Shown: piece after piece, positions 22,549-32,922 of the stretch
How positions within the stretch are numbered: position 1 is the first letter of the stretch
Layout of the letters: each line of letters starts with the position of its first letter
Assembly (NCBI GenBank): GCA_025766275.1
Contig: JAFKAC010000032.1
Coordinates: 310,001-374,000 of the forward strand
Reading direction: 5' to 3'
From: Lactarius indigo
Lineage: Eukaryota; Basidiomycota; Agaricomycetes; Russulales; Russulaceae
DNA: 64,000 nt
Translations under genes and position numbers: made by a program
Notes under the pieces: generated by a model
Told to the model about the DNA's origin: nothing
The model's input: the letters and a program-made list of their open reading frames with translations, nothing else
Databases searched by the model: none

Positions 22549-24491
22549 TTACGTTTCGCTTGTCGAAAGTCTGAGTACACGACGCTGGTATACCCTGAGT
22601 TTGTCGATCATTTCTATATCGTGCCCCTTCCTCATGATACCGTGTGGTTCCATCCCCTTAGCCCATTCTATCTCACCAGAGTTATTGAGATTTGCCAGGT
22701 ATCGTGTTTGACTGTCCTGACCAACCCATTCAAAATTGATGAGCAGAGCCTGATCGCGTGCGCCCGTCGTGTCGATGATTATGTTGGGACGACGTAGGTC
22801 TCCGAATACGAAGCCGGCGTCGTGGAGTACCCTCACCGCCGATTTGACATCGTCCAAAATGGCCGAAGGCAGGTCGACTTTCTTGAAACGATAATATGCG
22901 TCCTGGCCGGCGATGAACCCCATGATGACCATGGTAACCCCGCCTTGGATTCTTTCGCAAAAGAAAAGCTCGGGCGCATGCGAGGCTTCAGCAACGAGGT
23001 TATGGGCATTGCCGTGGTATTGTTCGCAGAATTTGACAATGACCCCTTCGTTACGGTAAGTAGCACGGAATAATGACCGTCGGTAGATATCCGACTCTCG
23101 TCCCTCATATTCAAATCAGGAGCTGAAGGTAGGCCTTTCCTCCGGCATCTTGTTGGCGATGTATGTAGGGTTGGGAAAAAGTCGACATAACTGAGGAGTA
23201 CCTTTCGGCTTGAGACCTCCAAGGTTGCGGAGCGCCTCTACAACAGTGGCAAATAACCTGGCCCTGAGAATGATCAACTCCTAATCGTAGGAATTCCCGC
23301 TTAGGTAGATGTATCCTGTAAATGATTCAACAGTAAAGACATCAGCCAGGATTGCACTACCGATGCTTATGTATGGGCCCGCAACCGATACAGTGATGCA
23401 GGGGCAACAGGATGCATTCCGTATTTCCTTGTACTGTACAAGACTAATATCAGTAAGGTATCACAGCCGAAATTGTGGAACACAAACCCTCTTTAGGGTG
23501 CGCAACCCCAGAGCATTCTGGACTCCACAATCTCCGCCAATCCCAAACTCATTCTTGACTTCAATATAGCAGATGACAGCTTCCTTTCTCCCATAAGTCA
23601 CATCCTCAATAACTTGAGTGTGGCGATTGCATCCGGTTCAAAATCCTTCGCAAGCTTGGGCTTTTCGGCAAGGGTTATATCCAGGAGTTTCACCAGAAGG
23701 GGGATAACCGCCTTGCAACGCTCGCTCTCAGTCTCATAGATATTTGTTGATGCAATGAACAGTTTAGCCATATCATCTACTTGTTCTTTTCCAACCCTAT
23801 TGACCGTCCTTTGAGAATCCTCCAACGCATCTTTGAGTTTAGCGAAGGCTTCGTGATAGATGGTAACAGGAGGGCCCCTTCTTCCAGCTGGACGCCCACT
23901 GTAAATGGGGCGTTCAGCCTGTTCAGCCCTAAACATCTTGGCGCCCTTTGAGACGCTTGATGTAGCACGGGCATCAATTGCATTCTTAATAGCCTTCCTG
24001 TGCGCTACAATGAGTCAGCATGGAATGCGGGATTAGAGACTCTGGGAACCCACCACGTACCTCGTTTCCGATTGGTTATCTTCAGACAATGTAATAGCTA
24101 TGACCTGTGTGAGAACGCAATCAACAGTAGTAGAGATACCTCACGTACCAGGGAGTCGTATGAGCAGGATTTGAGTGTCTGAGAGTTTAAGGTTCGCCAC
24201 CTGCTCGACTTCACTAAGCTTCTCAATGGTATCCCTGTTATCGACGTCGATGCTGCCGAGTATCTCCGCCAAGTGTCCGAAATTTGATTCATCGATAGCC
24301 ATTGAGCCCTTCGTCTTCCATACGGTGAGGTCAGAGGGGTCGACATGGGCACGGGAGAGGGCTTCCGGTATCTCTTCCTTGACCTTCTCCTTCAAGGTGT
24401 TTATGTTATCGTCTTCAGAGGCAGAGTCAATGTCGAAACAGTTTCCCATAGCCTGGAACTTGTGGTTGACAAGAAGAAGCCAGATTTTCAT
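22549..24491 (-). pseudogene. Crinkler-N-domain plus fungal-type protein kinase, broken
   Basis: Exon 1 (24491-24149) encodes a 114-residue ubiquitin-like Crinkler N domain (MKIWLLLVNHKF, LTVWKTK, QILLIRLP). Introns 24098-24148 and 23998-24060 lead into the fungal-kinase N region (RPIYSGRPAGRRGPPVTIYH, about 23890). EVKNEFGIGGD follows before intron 23434-23487, then VAGPYISIGSAILADVF, EGVIVKF, the catalytic-loop variant FVFGDLRRPNI and ALLINFEWVG. Three lesions disable it: a one-base net frameshift near 23610-23640, TAG at 23281-23283 and TGA at 23116-23118, the last two in the same frame as the downstream kinase. Crinkler-kinase fusions are known from fungi. This copy is dead or a recent loss. 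Confidence 0.78.
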
Positions 24492-24593
24492 GATGACTGG
24501 TTCCGAGTCGTCGTCACCAGCATTTGTGATAACTTTGGGGTCTAACAGTACACCTTTGTCAAAAAGGTTTCAGGGGGCAGTAGAGTGACATAC

Positions 24594-24936
24594 TAGGCAG
24601 TTGTACGAGAAGTGTCTGACCGTGTGAGAGTCCAAGTTCCACCACCCGGACCTCTGGGTCAAGCACCTCAATAGTATCCCTGTCATCGACGTTAATGCGC
24701 TTGAGTGTCTTCGTCAAGAGGTCGATATTTGATCTCTTGATAACAAGTGGGCCCTTCGTCTTCCACACGGTGAGGTCAGAGGGGTCGACATGGGCGCGGG
24801 AGAGGGCTTCCGGTATCTCTTCCTTGACCTTCTTCTTCAAGGTGCTTACATTATCATCTTCAGAGGTAGAGTCAACGTCGAAACGGTTTCCCATAGCCTG
24901 GAACTTGTGGTCGACAAGAAGAAGCCAGATTTTCAT
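24594..24936 (-). pseudogene. Second copy of the Crinkler-N first exon
   Basis: The exon is 343 bases, the same length and end phase as the first exon at 24149-24491, with its own GTATGT donor. The protein again begins MKIWLLLVDHKFQAMGN and keeps IPEALSRAHVDPSDLTVWKT unchanged, but diverges after that. No kinase exon of its own follows before the first copy. It could be an alternative first exon of the gene at 22549-24491 or a stranded duplicate. Confidence 0.7.
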
Positions 24937-26149
24937 GACGAATGACATGTAATTGATTGGAGAGCCAAAGTAGATATCTTGGTAGAGCACTTCTCGCTTG
25001 GTGACCGGTGACCCCTTTTCGGGTCTCGGCATCTAGAATAGCCCCCGCGTTGATCACAGAAAGTCTTCAAAAGCCGAAAGCACTGCCAGGTGCGCAATTC
25101 CGTGGCGGGGCATAGATTCCCTTGATGACACTGACTATTCCGCGCTCCACGCAGGACGCATGGAGGTGTCGGTGCACTCTTCACTTCATGGGTCCGTCTG
25201 CTGCGGCGTCAGGCTTCCCAAGTCGTGCCGCATTTCGTCTTCTGCTCTCACCCCCCAATCCGAGTCGACTGCTCCTACTCAAGGGCTCCCGCAGATGCCA
25301 GCGGGACACTAGGTCACAGTAACGGGTGACGATGTAGACTCCATGATGTTATGGAGTGAGCCCATCTGCTCCGCATACTGACACCTGGGATGCATTTTAT
25401 ATCACGTTACCGGGTCCTGGTGGTAGGCATATGATGAATCTTTTTCATGGGCCTCGCTGCTTCCAAGAGCCAACTACTCATTCAATTTCCCTCTCTTCTA
25501 GTGTAATCCGGAGCTACTGCTGTCATTATTGACAACCTTCTGTGAGCTATCATGGGAGATTCCATACCTCCTTTTACTTTCCCAAATACCATCTCCAACA
25601 CCCCAGCACCTAATGTGATTGTCGTCCTCAACGCATTGATTAGCACTGATCATTGAATTTAGTCTCCGTACGATTCAAACCCGACGAGAACCAGCGCGAG
25701 GACAGTGTGGCAATCTCTCCTGTAAGCGGACCATAAGCGGCGAAGTGCACGCCCAACGTGTTCCCAAACACTTTCGTTTAAGCGAAGGACGACTCGGAGG
25801 CGTAAACCCGTTGCATCCTTCTGGGTAATCTAGTTCCGGATGAAAGATGTCAGGAAAACTAGTGAAGGAAGTCTGGTATTTGGACCTGTGAGAAACGTAC
25901 CTGCACCCATGTTTGAAGTTGGCATCTCGGGCGTGCCGAGGAAACGTGTCCAATCCCTGATCTAATCACTTAGCGGGGACGGCGCAGAGCTGGTATGTAT
26001 GTGTCAGCGTTTTGTGTCGTTGCAAACTCAAAGTGGAGACATCCACGATGTGAACAAGAAGGAAAGGTCCAGGTCCCATGGCGCGATCAAGGTGAGTGAT
26101 ATGTTCAACTGGCCAATAACTGACCAATATTCTTTGTGTGCCCGCAGGA
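24937..26149. other. Intergenic, nothing recognised
   Basis: Both strands were read for motifs and none was found. An in-frame extension of the Crinkler exon to 25032 lacks similarity to the other copy and is probably 5' untranslated sequence. Confidence 0.45.
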
Positions 26150-26870
26150 AGATCTTAGAAAGTAGAAATTATAGGCGTCTCGCCAAATTCCCTCGGAAGT
26201 TCCGATCCCTTCACAGCGTAATACAGTCGCTGGATTGCGTCGCAACATGTGTCGCTGTCATATTCTGAAGTGACGATGCAATTCGTCTTGGAACGTTATT
26301 GCGACGTAATCATGACCCACGATTACAACTGCGATCTGAACTCTTATCGATTCCAAAGCCATACTGGTTGATTTTCAGCGAGTATCCTCGTCCCATCATC
26401 CAACCTTTGATACCCACGCTCTCTCCTCCACCAACGATGTTATAGTTCTCGGGTCGGACGACCTTGTAGATCTCGTCAAACGCGTATCCAGCGCCGACAG
26501 TCAGCTCGGTCTTATCAGTGTTGGAAGAGTGAACCTCAAAAGCGGGATCTGTATGCCCCGTGTCGAACTGAACCTAGGATTGGACCTGTGACCGCCGCCC
26601 TTGACCTACAACACGATAGTCCGATCGGGGTAAGTTCAGTGATCGCGGGTTTCGGTCAGACGGCTGGTCGCTGACTGCAAAGGGAAAGGAGTAGGCCTTT
26701 ATGACTCGCATCTTTAGAATACACAATTAATACACATACGGCCTTTCTTTCACCTAGAACGACACACGCAGGGCGAGACGTTGAATCTCGATTTCTTCCT
26801 GACGGCCGCTGGATGACTACATCGGTGAATGCCGAGAGTAATATCCTTTGGGCCATTAAAGTACGTCCCG
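26150..26870 (-). pseudogene. FAD-linked oxidase, N-terminal and middle part, inverted copy
   Basis: Reading right to left: VKGGGHRSNPRFSSTRG (26605 downwards), a frameshift after LLRF, then LTVGAGYAFDEIYKVV, NYNIVGGGESVGI, GWMMGRGYSLKINQYGFGID to about 26341, and a LYYAVKG block near 26220. This is the flavin-binding domain of the same family as 21273-21900 and is better preserved over its second half. The right-hand start is unclear. No matching C-terminal part follows on this strand. Confidence 0.7.
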
Positions 26871-27009
26871 GGCATGGTTAGTGAACATTGAACGAGGGTG
26901 GCGGGAATAATTTTGGTATTGCGACCGAGTTTGTTCTGAAGACCCATCGTCAAGGCACCAATGGAAATAGATATGTCTACGTGAGTTCATTTGCCTCCCA
27001 CGCAGCGTT

Positions 27010-27260
27010 CATTCGCGATATTTGTTTCTAGGGTGGGTGGGCTGCTTACTTTCGACGGAGCTCGTGTTGAACATGTCAAGTGGGTCATTGTTGACTTTAT
27101 GAGGAAGAATGGCCCCAAAGCCGCCGTTGTTGCCGCCTTCCGACTCTGCCGGAACCATGGCGTCCGAGATATTCTTTTCCGACTCCTTTCGCAATTACGT
27201 GCTCATCAACTGCTTTGACAGCCCACAATGATACGAAACCCGATGGACCTGACCCTTTCA
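27010..27260 (+). pseudogene. FAD-linked oxidase, C-terminal fragment
   Basis: The frame reads VGGLLTFDGARVEHV, VDFMRKNGPKAAVVAAF, then shifts to ASEIFFSDSF before stops. This corresponds to the stretch just after the flavin domain in berberine-bridge-like oxidases ('WGGLLTY...DPKA'). It is on the opposite strand to the adjacent N-terminal piece, so the ancestral gene was rearranged. Confidence 0.6.
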
Positions 27261-28065
27261 GCTATTTCCCTACCATCTCTCACCAGGTTCGACTCGCGAA
27301 CTCAAATTATACGACGCTGGATGTCGTTACAACTCTGCTTTACTTCCACGTACTGGCGGATGTTGCGACTGCAGTTCTTTCTAGTTCTTAAGACGACGAC
27401 TCTGCACCGTGGTCTTTTCCCGACTCAGAAATCGCTGGATTAGGCGTTACAAATGCTCGGTGCGTCATTGTCAAGGGGGTATCAGGGAAATTTCTCACTT
27501 GTTGCCAGAGCCCGATAGGGAACCGTTATGGTGTCCAGGTATACACCAAACCTCATCAATTTCCAGGCGGCCAAATAACTCATGGGACAACACAAAGGGT
27601 CTTAAGATGTCACGGCCGAAATATGACCTAGGACGAACAGGTTTCGTATCCCGTTTCCATTTGGACCTCTGACCGTCTACCCAAGCACTTATCCCCAAGC
27701 TTATCCCGGCCTTTCGTCGGGATGTCACGTCAAATAATAACTGATTCAGCACCTTCCAGCGCCGCAAATTAGTATGCGTTCTCCGGGTACTGGCTCCCAG
27801 TCAATTCGGAGATACCGGGCCTTTCTGCTTGCGCATGGTGAGACCTGACCCCTATTTTCAAAGAAAGACTAGGTTTTCTTCAAATCTCAGGCTGACCTTG
27901 CTCGATGCCTCTATCTGCGTTCGAATACTGTGTCCACGCAAACCGATCGAGACCAAGACGAGGGAATAGATTTTTTCAATACAGATAGCAAGTAGATTAG
28001 CGTGTACTATATATAATGGCTCCGTAGTGTCCAATTCGTAGGTCGTGAGCGCCGCGTAATGCCAA
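27261..28065. other. Intergenic, nothing firm
   Basis: A patch near 27300-27560 may be further decayed oxidase C-terminus, but no motif is secure. The rest is empty. Confidence 0.4.
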
Positions 28066-30183
28066 CTATCGGGCATCGGAATTTCCTAAATCTCCGGACG
28101 TATTTGATGCCCCAGCGTCAAGTTGGAAGGGTTCCTGTACATGGCGTAAAACCCATAATTGTAAGTGGGACAGGAGGGTACGTACCTCGTCTCGTGCCTT
28201 CGATATTCTACTGTACAACTGGTCATGGAAGGCCTCTCCCTCCCTGGCGTACATCTTTGCGCAGAAGGCACAACTGGTCTCAGATACATGAGTGCGGAGA
28301 GCAGCGACAAATTCTTTGCGAATAGATGAAGAATTAGGCAATGTATTGGTATATGTCTCTTTCAGTTTTTCGGTATGCTGCAAAATTAAGTCACGTAACC
28401 AGTCAGCGAGGGTCGGTTCGCCATTTTGGCGCTCGGTCTTAGGGCAACCAAACCAGATTTTCGATAGGCCGTCGCTACCATCAACAAAGCTATCAAAGAA
28501 CGAGATGAGATTGTCCCGGCAACGCTTGCGGAAGCGGACCAGGTCACCCAGCGCTGAGCCTTCGAACAATGGTAAGGCGTCAGCGATAATGTCAAACGTC
28601 ATGGGGTGGTCGAGAGTGAGGCGCGCCGCAGTTTCTATCTCTGGTATGAGCTGTTTGCTACACGCAATTGCAAATGCACGAAAGGCAGCCTCCGTAGTTG
28701 GCAGTTGGCGACCTATTCCGGAACGGAAAATAGATAGGACTGCGATTATGTTGTACTTTTGCGAAGCGGCGAGAAGAGCCAAAGTCTTCTCATAGGAGTC
28801 GGGTATCGCAGAGGGGATGTGGTAAAGCACCGTGAGGAGGCTGTGCAGCAGCTCCGCGTCTTCGGATACCTGCACAACGGGAAGACCTTCAATGGCTTCA
28901 CCATCAGAGGGTTGAGGGAGCGAAAACAAATCAGTAAAAAATGGTGATGATATGGCCAAGATAGACTTGTGGACGTGGAAGGAAACAAGGTCAGACGATC
29001 GAAGGATGACATCCGCTCCTGGCAGGTTTAGGCCTTCAGGCAGAGGCAAGGGCTCCGTTGTGGCAAGTTGAAGGGTAGAACTCTGAAAGCATATTTTTCC
29101 TTTTGTGAGTGAGAAATCTGATTCAGCCTGTGGATGCAATGAGTGTCGTCACATGTCAGATTCAGGATAGTAAGCTTACTTTTCTTGTACATTCACGGAC
29201 AAGTGCAGTCAAAGCAGCCCAAAATTCACGAATAGTCTCATGGGGAATGGATGTACAATGTTCACAGGAAGAACCCGTGGGCGAGACATGAGAGGAGAGG
29301 GTAAGATGAAATGTGGTGAGGTCAACACAAGTAGGATCTCCCGGGATGGACTCAAGGTATTCGTCAAGCCACAGCGGAATATCACGTTGCTCAACAAAAT
29401 CAGTACACTCCACGCAGTCTAGAGCTGCATCATCCAAGATTTGGTAGACTGCCGAGCTGAAAAACTGGTTGATAAGGCTCTCATTGAGGTTTTCAAGAAC
29501 TCGCTGACGATATTTCCAAAGTTCGTAAAGAGGGACACAGAGTATGGTGTCAAGTTTGTCCTCGAGATCCTCGATAGTCATTGGGGATTTGAGCGTCACT
29601 TCCGCTGCTTCAAGTGTCTCTTGAAGGAGCCCATAATGCGATGCAAGACAATAGACATGGAATGCATTTTCGGGACAGATAAAGGGTGGGTCACGTCTGG
29701 AAGCGCAGTCTCGGATTCGGATTAGAGCGGTGGCCATCCTGTACTTTTCAGCCACGGAAAGGAGCTCTAATATCTGATCGATAGTTGGAGGAAGAATGGG
29801 AGATACAGGGAACACGAAAGTTAGGAGGCTGGAAATGATTGTGTGGTTCTCAGCAACCCGAACGACCGGAAGCAAAGTGTCCTTGGTTTCACCGTCCATA
29901 CTGGTGGCTTCAGAAGTGGCTGTTATTTGTTTTTACCCCCTTTTGGAAGGCAGTTTGTGGGATGAGACTCACCTTCCGGCCCCACGCGGCATGTAGCAGC
30001 CATTATTTGCTCCGAGATTTGCTCTCCAAGAACCGGAGAGCTGTCGACCACATAGAGCTTTTGGACAAGAAAATCATGAGAGTCAGAAGTACGGAGAATA
30101 ATGTCAGCACAAGGAGGGAGTGAGAATTTCCCCAGAAGATCTGGCAAAGATGTGCTGGGAGACGAGGGGGCAGTTATAGACAT
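28066..30183 (-). CDS. Double-BTB/POZ domain protein, full-length class, with an extra intron inside BTB-A
   Basis: Exons 30183-29973, 29919-29180, 29127-28186 and 28134-28066 give 653 residues. The first intron (29920-29972, GTGAGT/AACAG, phase 1) cuts BTB-A between the QISEQIM helix and the LLPVVRV strand. No other paralogue here has it, and removing it joins the two frames exactly. Introns 29128-29179 and 28135-28185 sit at the usual end-of-half positions. The first Cys of each Cys-x2-Cys (289 and 603) is 29 residues before them. In half B the distal His is replaced by Tyr (CAFCAKMY). The last intron is 51 bp without a stop, so it may be retained in frame. The last exon encodes 22 residues. 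Confidence 0.85.
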
Positions 30184-30621
30184 AAGTGAGAAAGCCGCCG
30201 AACAGTGTTCGAACTAACACCCGGCTCCGGGCCGGCACCACTGGACTGACTTTGGACTGACTTTGGGACGTACCGGTAAGAATGCACGCGTCACTGGACT
30301 CAACACCAGACTCAACACACTCTCAACACTACTCGAAAATACAGAAATTACCACCTGGGGGACGCCAACCACCACACGGTATTTGAAGCCGAACTAGTAG
30401 GACTAATACTAGGCCTACACCTAATCAAGACGGAGAAGAAGGGTAGAACAAGTTATGCATTAGGCGTGGACAACCAAGCCGCACTAAGCGCACTAGCCAC
30501 ACCAAGCAACAGATCGGGACACTACCTAGCGGACAATTGTCTATCCACTGCCAACAACATCCGCAAAGGGAGAGGCACAGCCAACTACAGGCTCACAGTG
30601 CGCTGGACCGCAGGACATGTC

Positions 30622-31129
30622 TGTTACGGTACGGACTTGATGACTCATTAACACACGACTCATGACCGGTTATGACTACGGCCCAGTATCAGTATTAGTC
30701 ATGGACTCTTACATTGTATCAGTCAGCATAGTAGTTCGCATGTGATTGTGACTCATGCATGACTCATTCCTAGGATAGCTGTACTAGGGTTCGAGCTAGT
30801 TACGCTATTGGTCACCTATTATTCCAGCGGCGCTTTAAAGCCCGCACGTATTTGTATAAGTAGTCGACTCGGAAGACCAAGAGTCCCCATCTTGGTCTTC
30901 TTCAATCCACCACTTGACTCATCTTCTCTTGCCTTAGTCTAGGACTAAGCGTGCCTCCACTTGTATCCACCAAGGGATACCCATCTTCTACCTTTTGCTG
31001 CAGCGTGCGCCAGAGGGCCCCTGTTCAGCTTGCATTGGGTTGACATGTGATCCCCATTCGCCCTTACTTTGCTAAGTCGATTACGCCTTTCCAGAGTCCA
31101 AGTCGGACTAACGCCAGTGGAGCGTAACA
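30622..31129. mobile_element. Solo LTR of a retrotransposon (508 bp) nested in the LINE
   Basis: The segment begins TGTTACG and ends CGTAACA, giving TG...CA ends in a 7-bp inverted repeat. It is flanked by ATGTC (30617-30621) and ACGTC (31130-31134), a 5-bp target duplication with one change. A TATAAG box is near 30856. It splits the LINE RNase H codons Gly-His-Val from Gly-Ile-Glu-Gly. There is no internal region or second LTR, so it is a recombined solo LTR of unassigned (Copia or Gypsy) type. Confidence 0.82.
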
Positions 31130-31751
31130 ACGTCGGCATCGAAGGAAACGAACAAGCGGACTCAGAAGCAAAAGTAGCCACCGAAGGAAAGTCTTCACAA
31201 GCAAACGACCTCCCAAAACTGCTCAAGAAACCACTACCGAAGAACAAATCGGCCGCCAGACAACACTGCAAAAGTGCACTCAAAGAGATATGGAAGACAG
31301 AATGGTCTCTATCACCGCGCGCCGAAAAACTTAAATGATTCGGGTTTACCTCTCCGTCTAGTAACTTCCTTAAGCTGACGAGCACCCCGAACCTCTCTAG
31401 GAAAGGAGCGAGCTGGATATACCAGATGAGAGTGGGGCACTTCCCGCTGAACGCATATCTCTTCAGATTCAAAAGAGTTGACAAAGCAAACTGCCCAGCT
31501 TGCGGTTTCCACGCGGAGAGCGCCCAACATTTCCTATTAGACTGCCCAGCGTACGCACACGAAAGATGGATGCTCACAAAGAAGCGAAACCTCATGGAAA
31601 CAGACTTTGTGAAACTAATTTCAAACCCGAAGACCGTCATTCAAGTAACAAAGTACATACAAGACACAGGGAGATTAACGCAGGACAACAAAGGCTTACG
31701 AGGAAGCACAGAGGATAAGAGAGACAGCAAGAGACAGCAGGAAACACCCCC

Positions 31752-31805
31752 CCATCCAACATGCCCCAACCATCCAACACGCCCCATCCATCCAACACGC
31801 CCCAT
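31752..31805 (+). repeat. 18-bp minisatellite, 3 copies, in the LINE 3' region
   Basis: Three head-to-tail units of ccatccaacaYgccccaW, followed by a degenerate fourth. Confidence 0.75.
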
Positions 31806-32184
31806 CAACCCCCCTCCTCATCCCCGCTAAACCCCATCTCCACAACCTGCCAAACTTACCCTAAATAGGTTCGCTCAAGACTCGTAGAAGAAGGCGGAAG
31901 ACGAAGGAAGCGGCCTTAATACACGCATCAAGCCCACTCAAATCACAGCCGCACCTTGCGCCACGGCGACCAATCATGCCCCTCCAACTTCAACGCTTGA
32001 CAGGAAGCCACGCTTTTCCGCTCCGGAAAAGGGGAGAACTAAGATGAAAGGGTAGAACATAACAAGTGGAAAGCTCCGGACATGTAGTATATTTCACGAG
32101 TGTAGTGCTACATAGGGTACTATTCCCTCAGGCGCACAAAAATGGATTCGAAAAAAAAAAAAAAAAAAAAAAATACAGAAATTA

Positions 32185-32922
32185 ACAATGCTTGTACCAC
32201 TGCTGGGGGAAGCCTGAATCTCCTCACCTGGGCGTCTCGCCTCGAATTGCTACAATATTAATAATACTCAATGCTTGGAACACGGATGCGCGTCGTTCCT
32301 GCACCTTGACAAGCCCCCAAACCAAATTTGACCTGTTTTCTGAAAATCTCTACACTCATCCTACAAATGTCCTCCCACTGTGCTGTGGGGAATATATGCG
32401 TCAACCACCCAACATACGCAGAGGGAGAGGTGAAACCTCATTCTCCTACTTCACGTGCGTCCAAGGATTGTAATATGCACCAGTAACGACACGACAATGA
32501 CAAGAGCGCTAAATGTGGTGTGACTGGGCTCAACCTGCCAGTGTCTGTGCCACATTCCGCATATAAGGTCCTCATATTTCTAGATACGCCTACACCCTGG
32601 TCCCTAGCGACAAAAAATGACATTCGATACCTTACCATTGTACTCACCTTTTCCACAACTAGTTCTACAACTATATTCATGTTTACATCCTGATCCAGAG
32701 GGCGAAAGACGCGAGGCAACGAGACGACTGAGGTAATGACACGCTGAAACTGACCCAACCTACTCAGAACCTGTCCATAGACAACCATCCAGACACCCAC
32801 TAGCATACATCTGCCCGAGTCGCCTATCACGATGTGATGACCCAACGAAACCAATATCCTCCACGAGTACCTTTCGTCCTTATGTTGACACGGATTCCTG
32901 GAAACGGGTTCAGTGAGTGGAG
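32185..32922. other. Intergenic, nothing recognised
   Basis: This stretch lies between the LINE and the end of the next BTB gene. Antisense frames here have no motif. Confidence 0.45.

Larger units (their letters stand above)
30351..32169 (+). mobile_element. 5'-truncated Tad-type LINE retrotransposon fragment
   Basis: Only the RNase H end and 3' tail remain. Motifs are FEAELVGL (catalytic Glu), GVDNQAAL (Asp), RWTAGHV, GIEGNEQADSEAK (Asp), then CPACGFHAESAQHFLLDCP, the Cys-His knuckle that follows RNase H in this clade. A run of about 22 A ends at 32173. The 15-bp direct repeat AAAATACAGAAATTA at 30336-30350 and 32170-32184 is the target duplication, showing that the element arrived already truncated. 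It is interrupted by the LTR at 30622-31129 and by stops such as that after 31335. Confidence 0.85.

Noticed and set aside
23598..23936. Independent 112-residue protein
   Set aside because: It is the N region of the fungal kinase and joins in frame with the Crinkler exon through two good introns.
30351..31830. Host RNase H gene
   Set aside because: The Cys-His knuckle, poly-A tail, target duplications and truncation identify a LINE 3' end.
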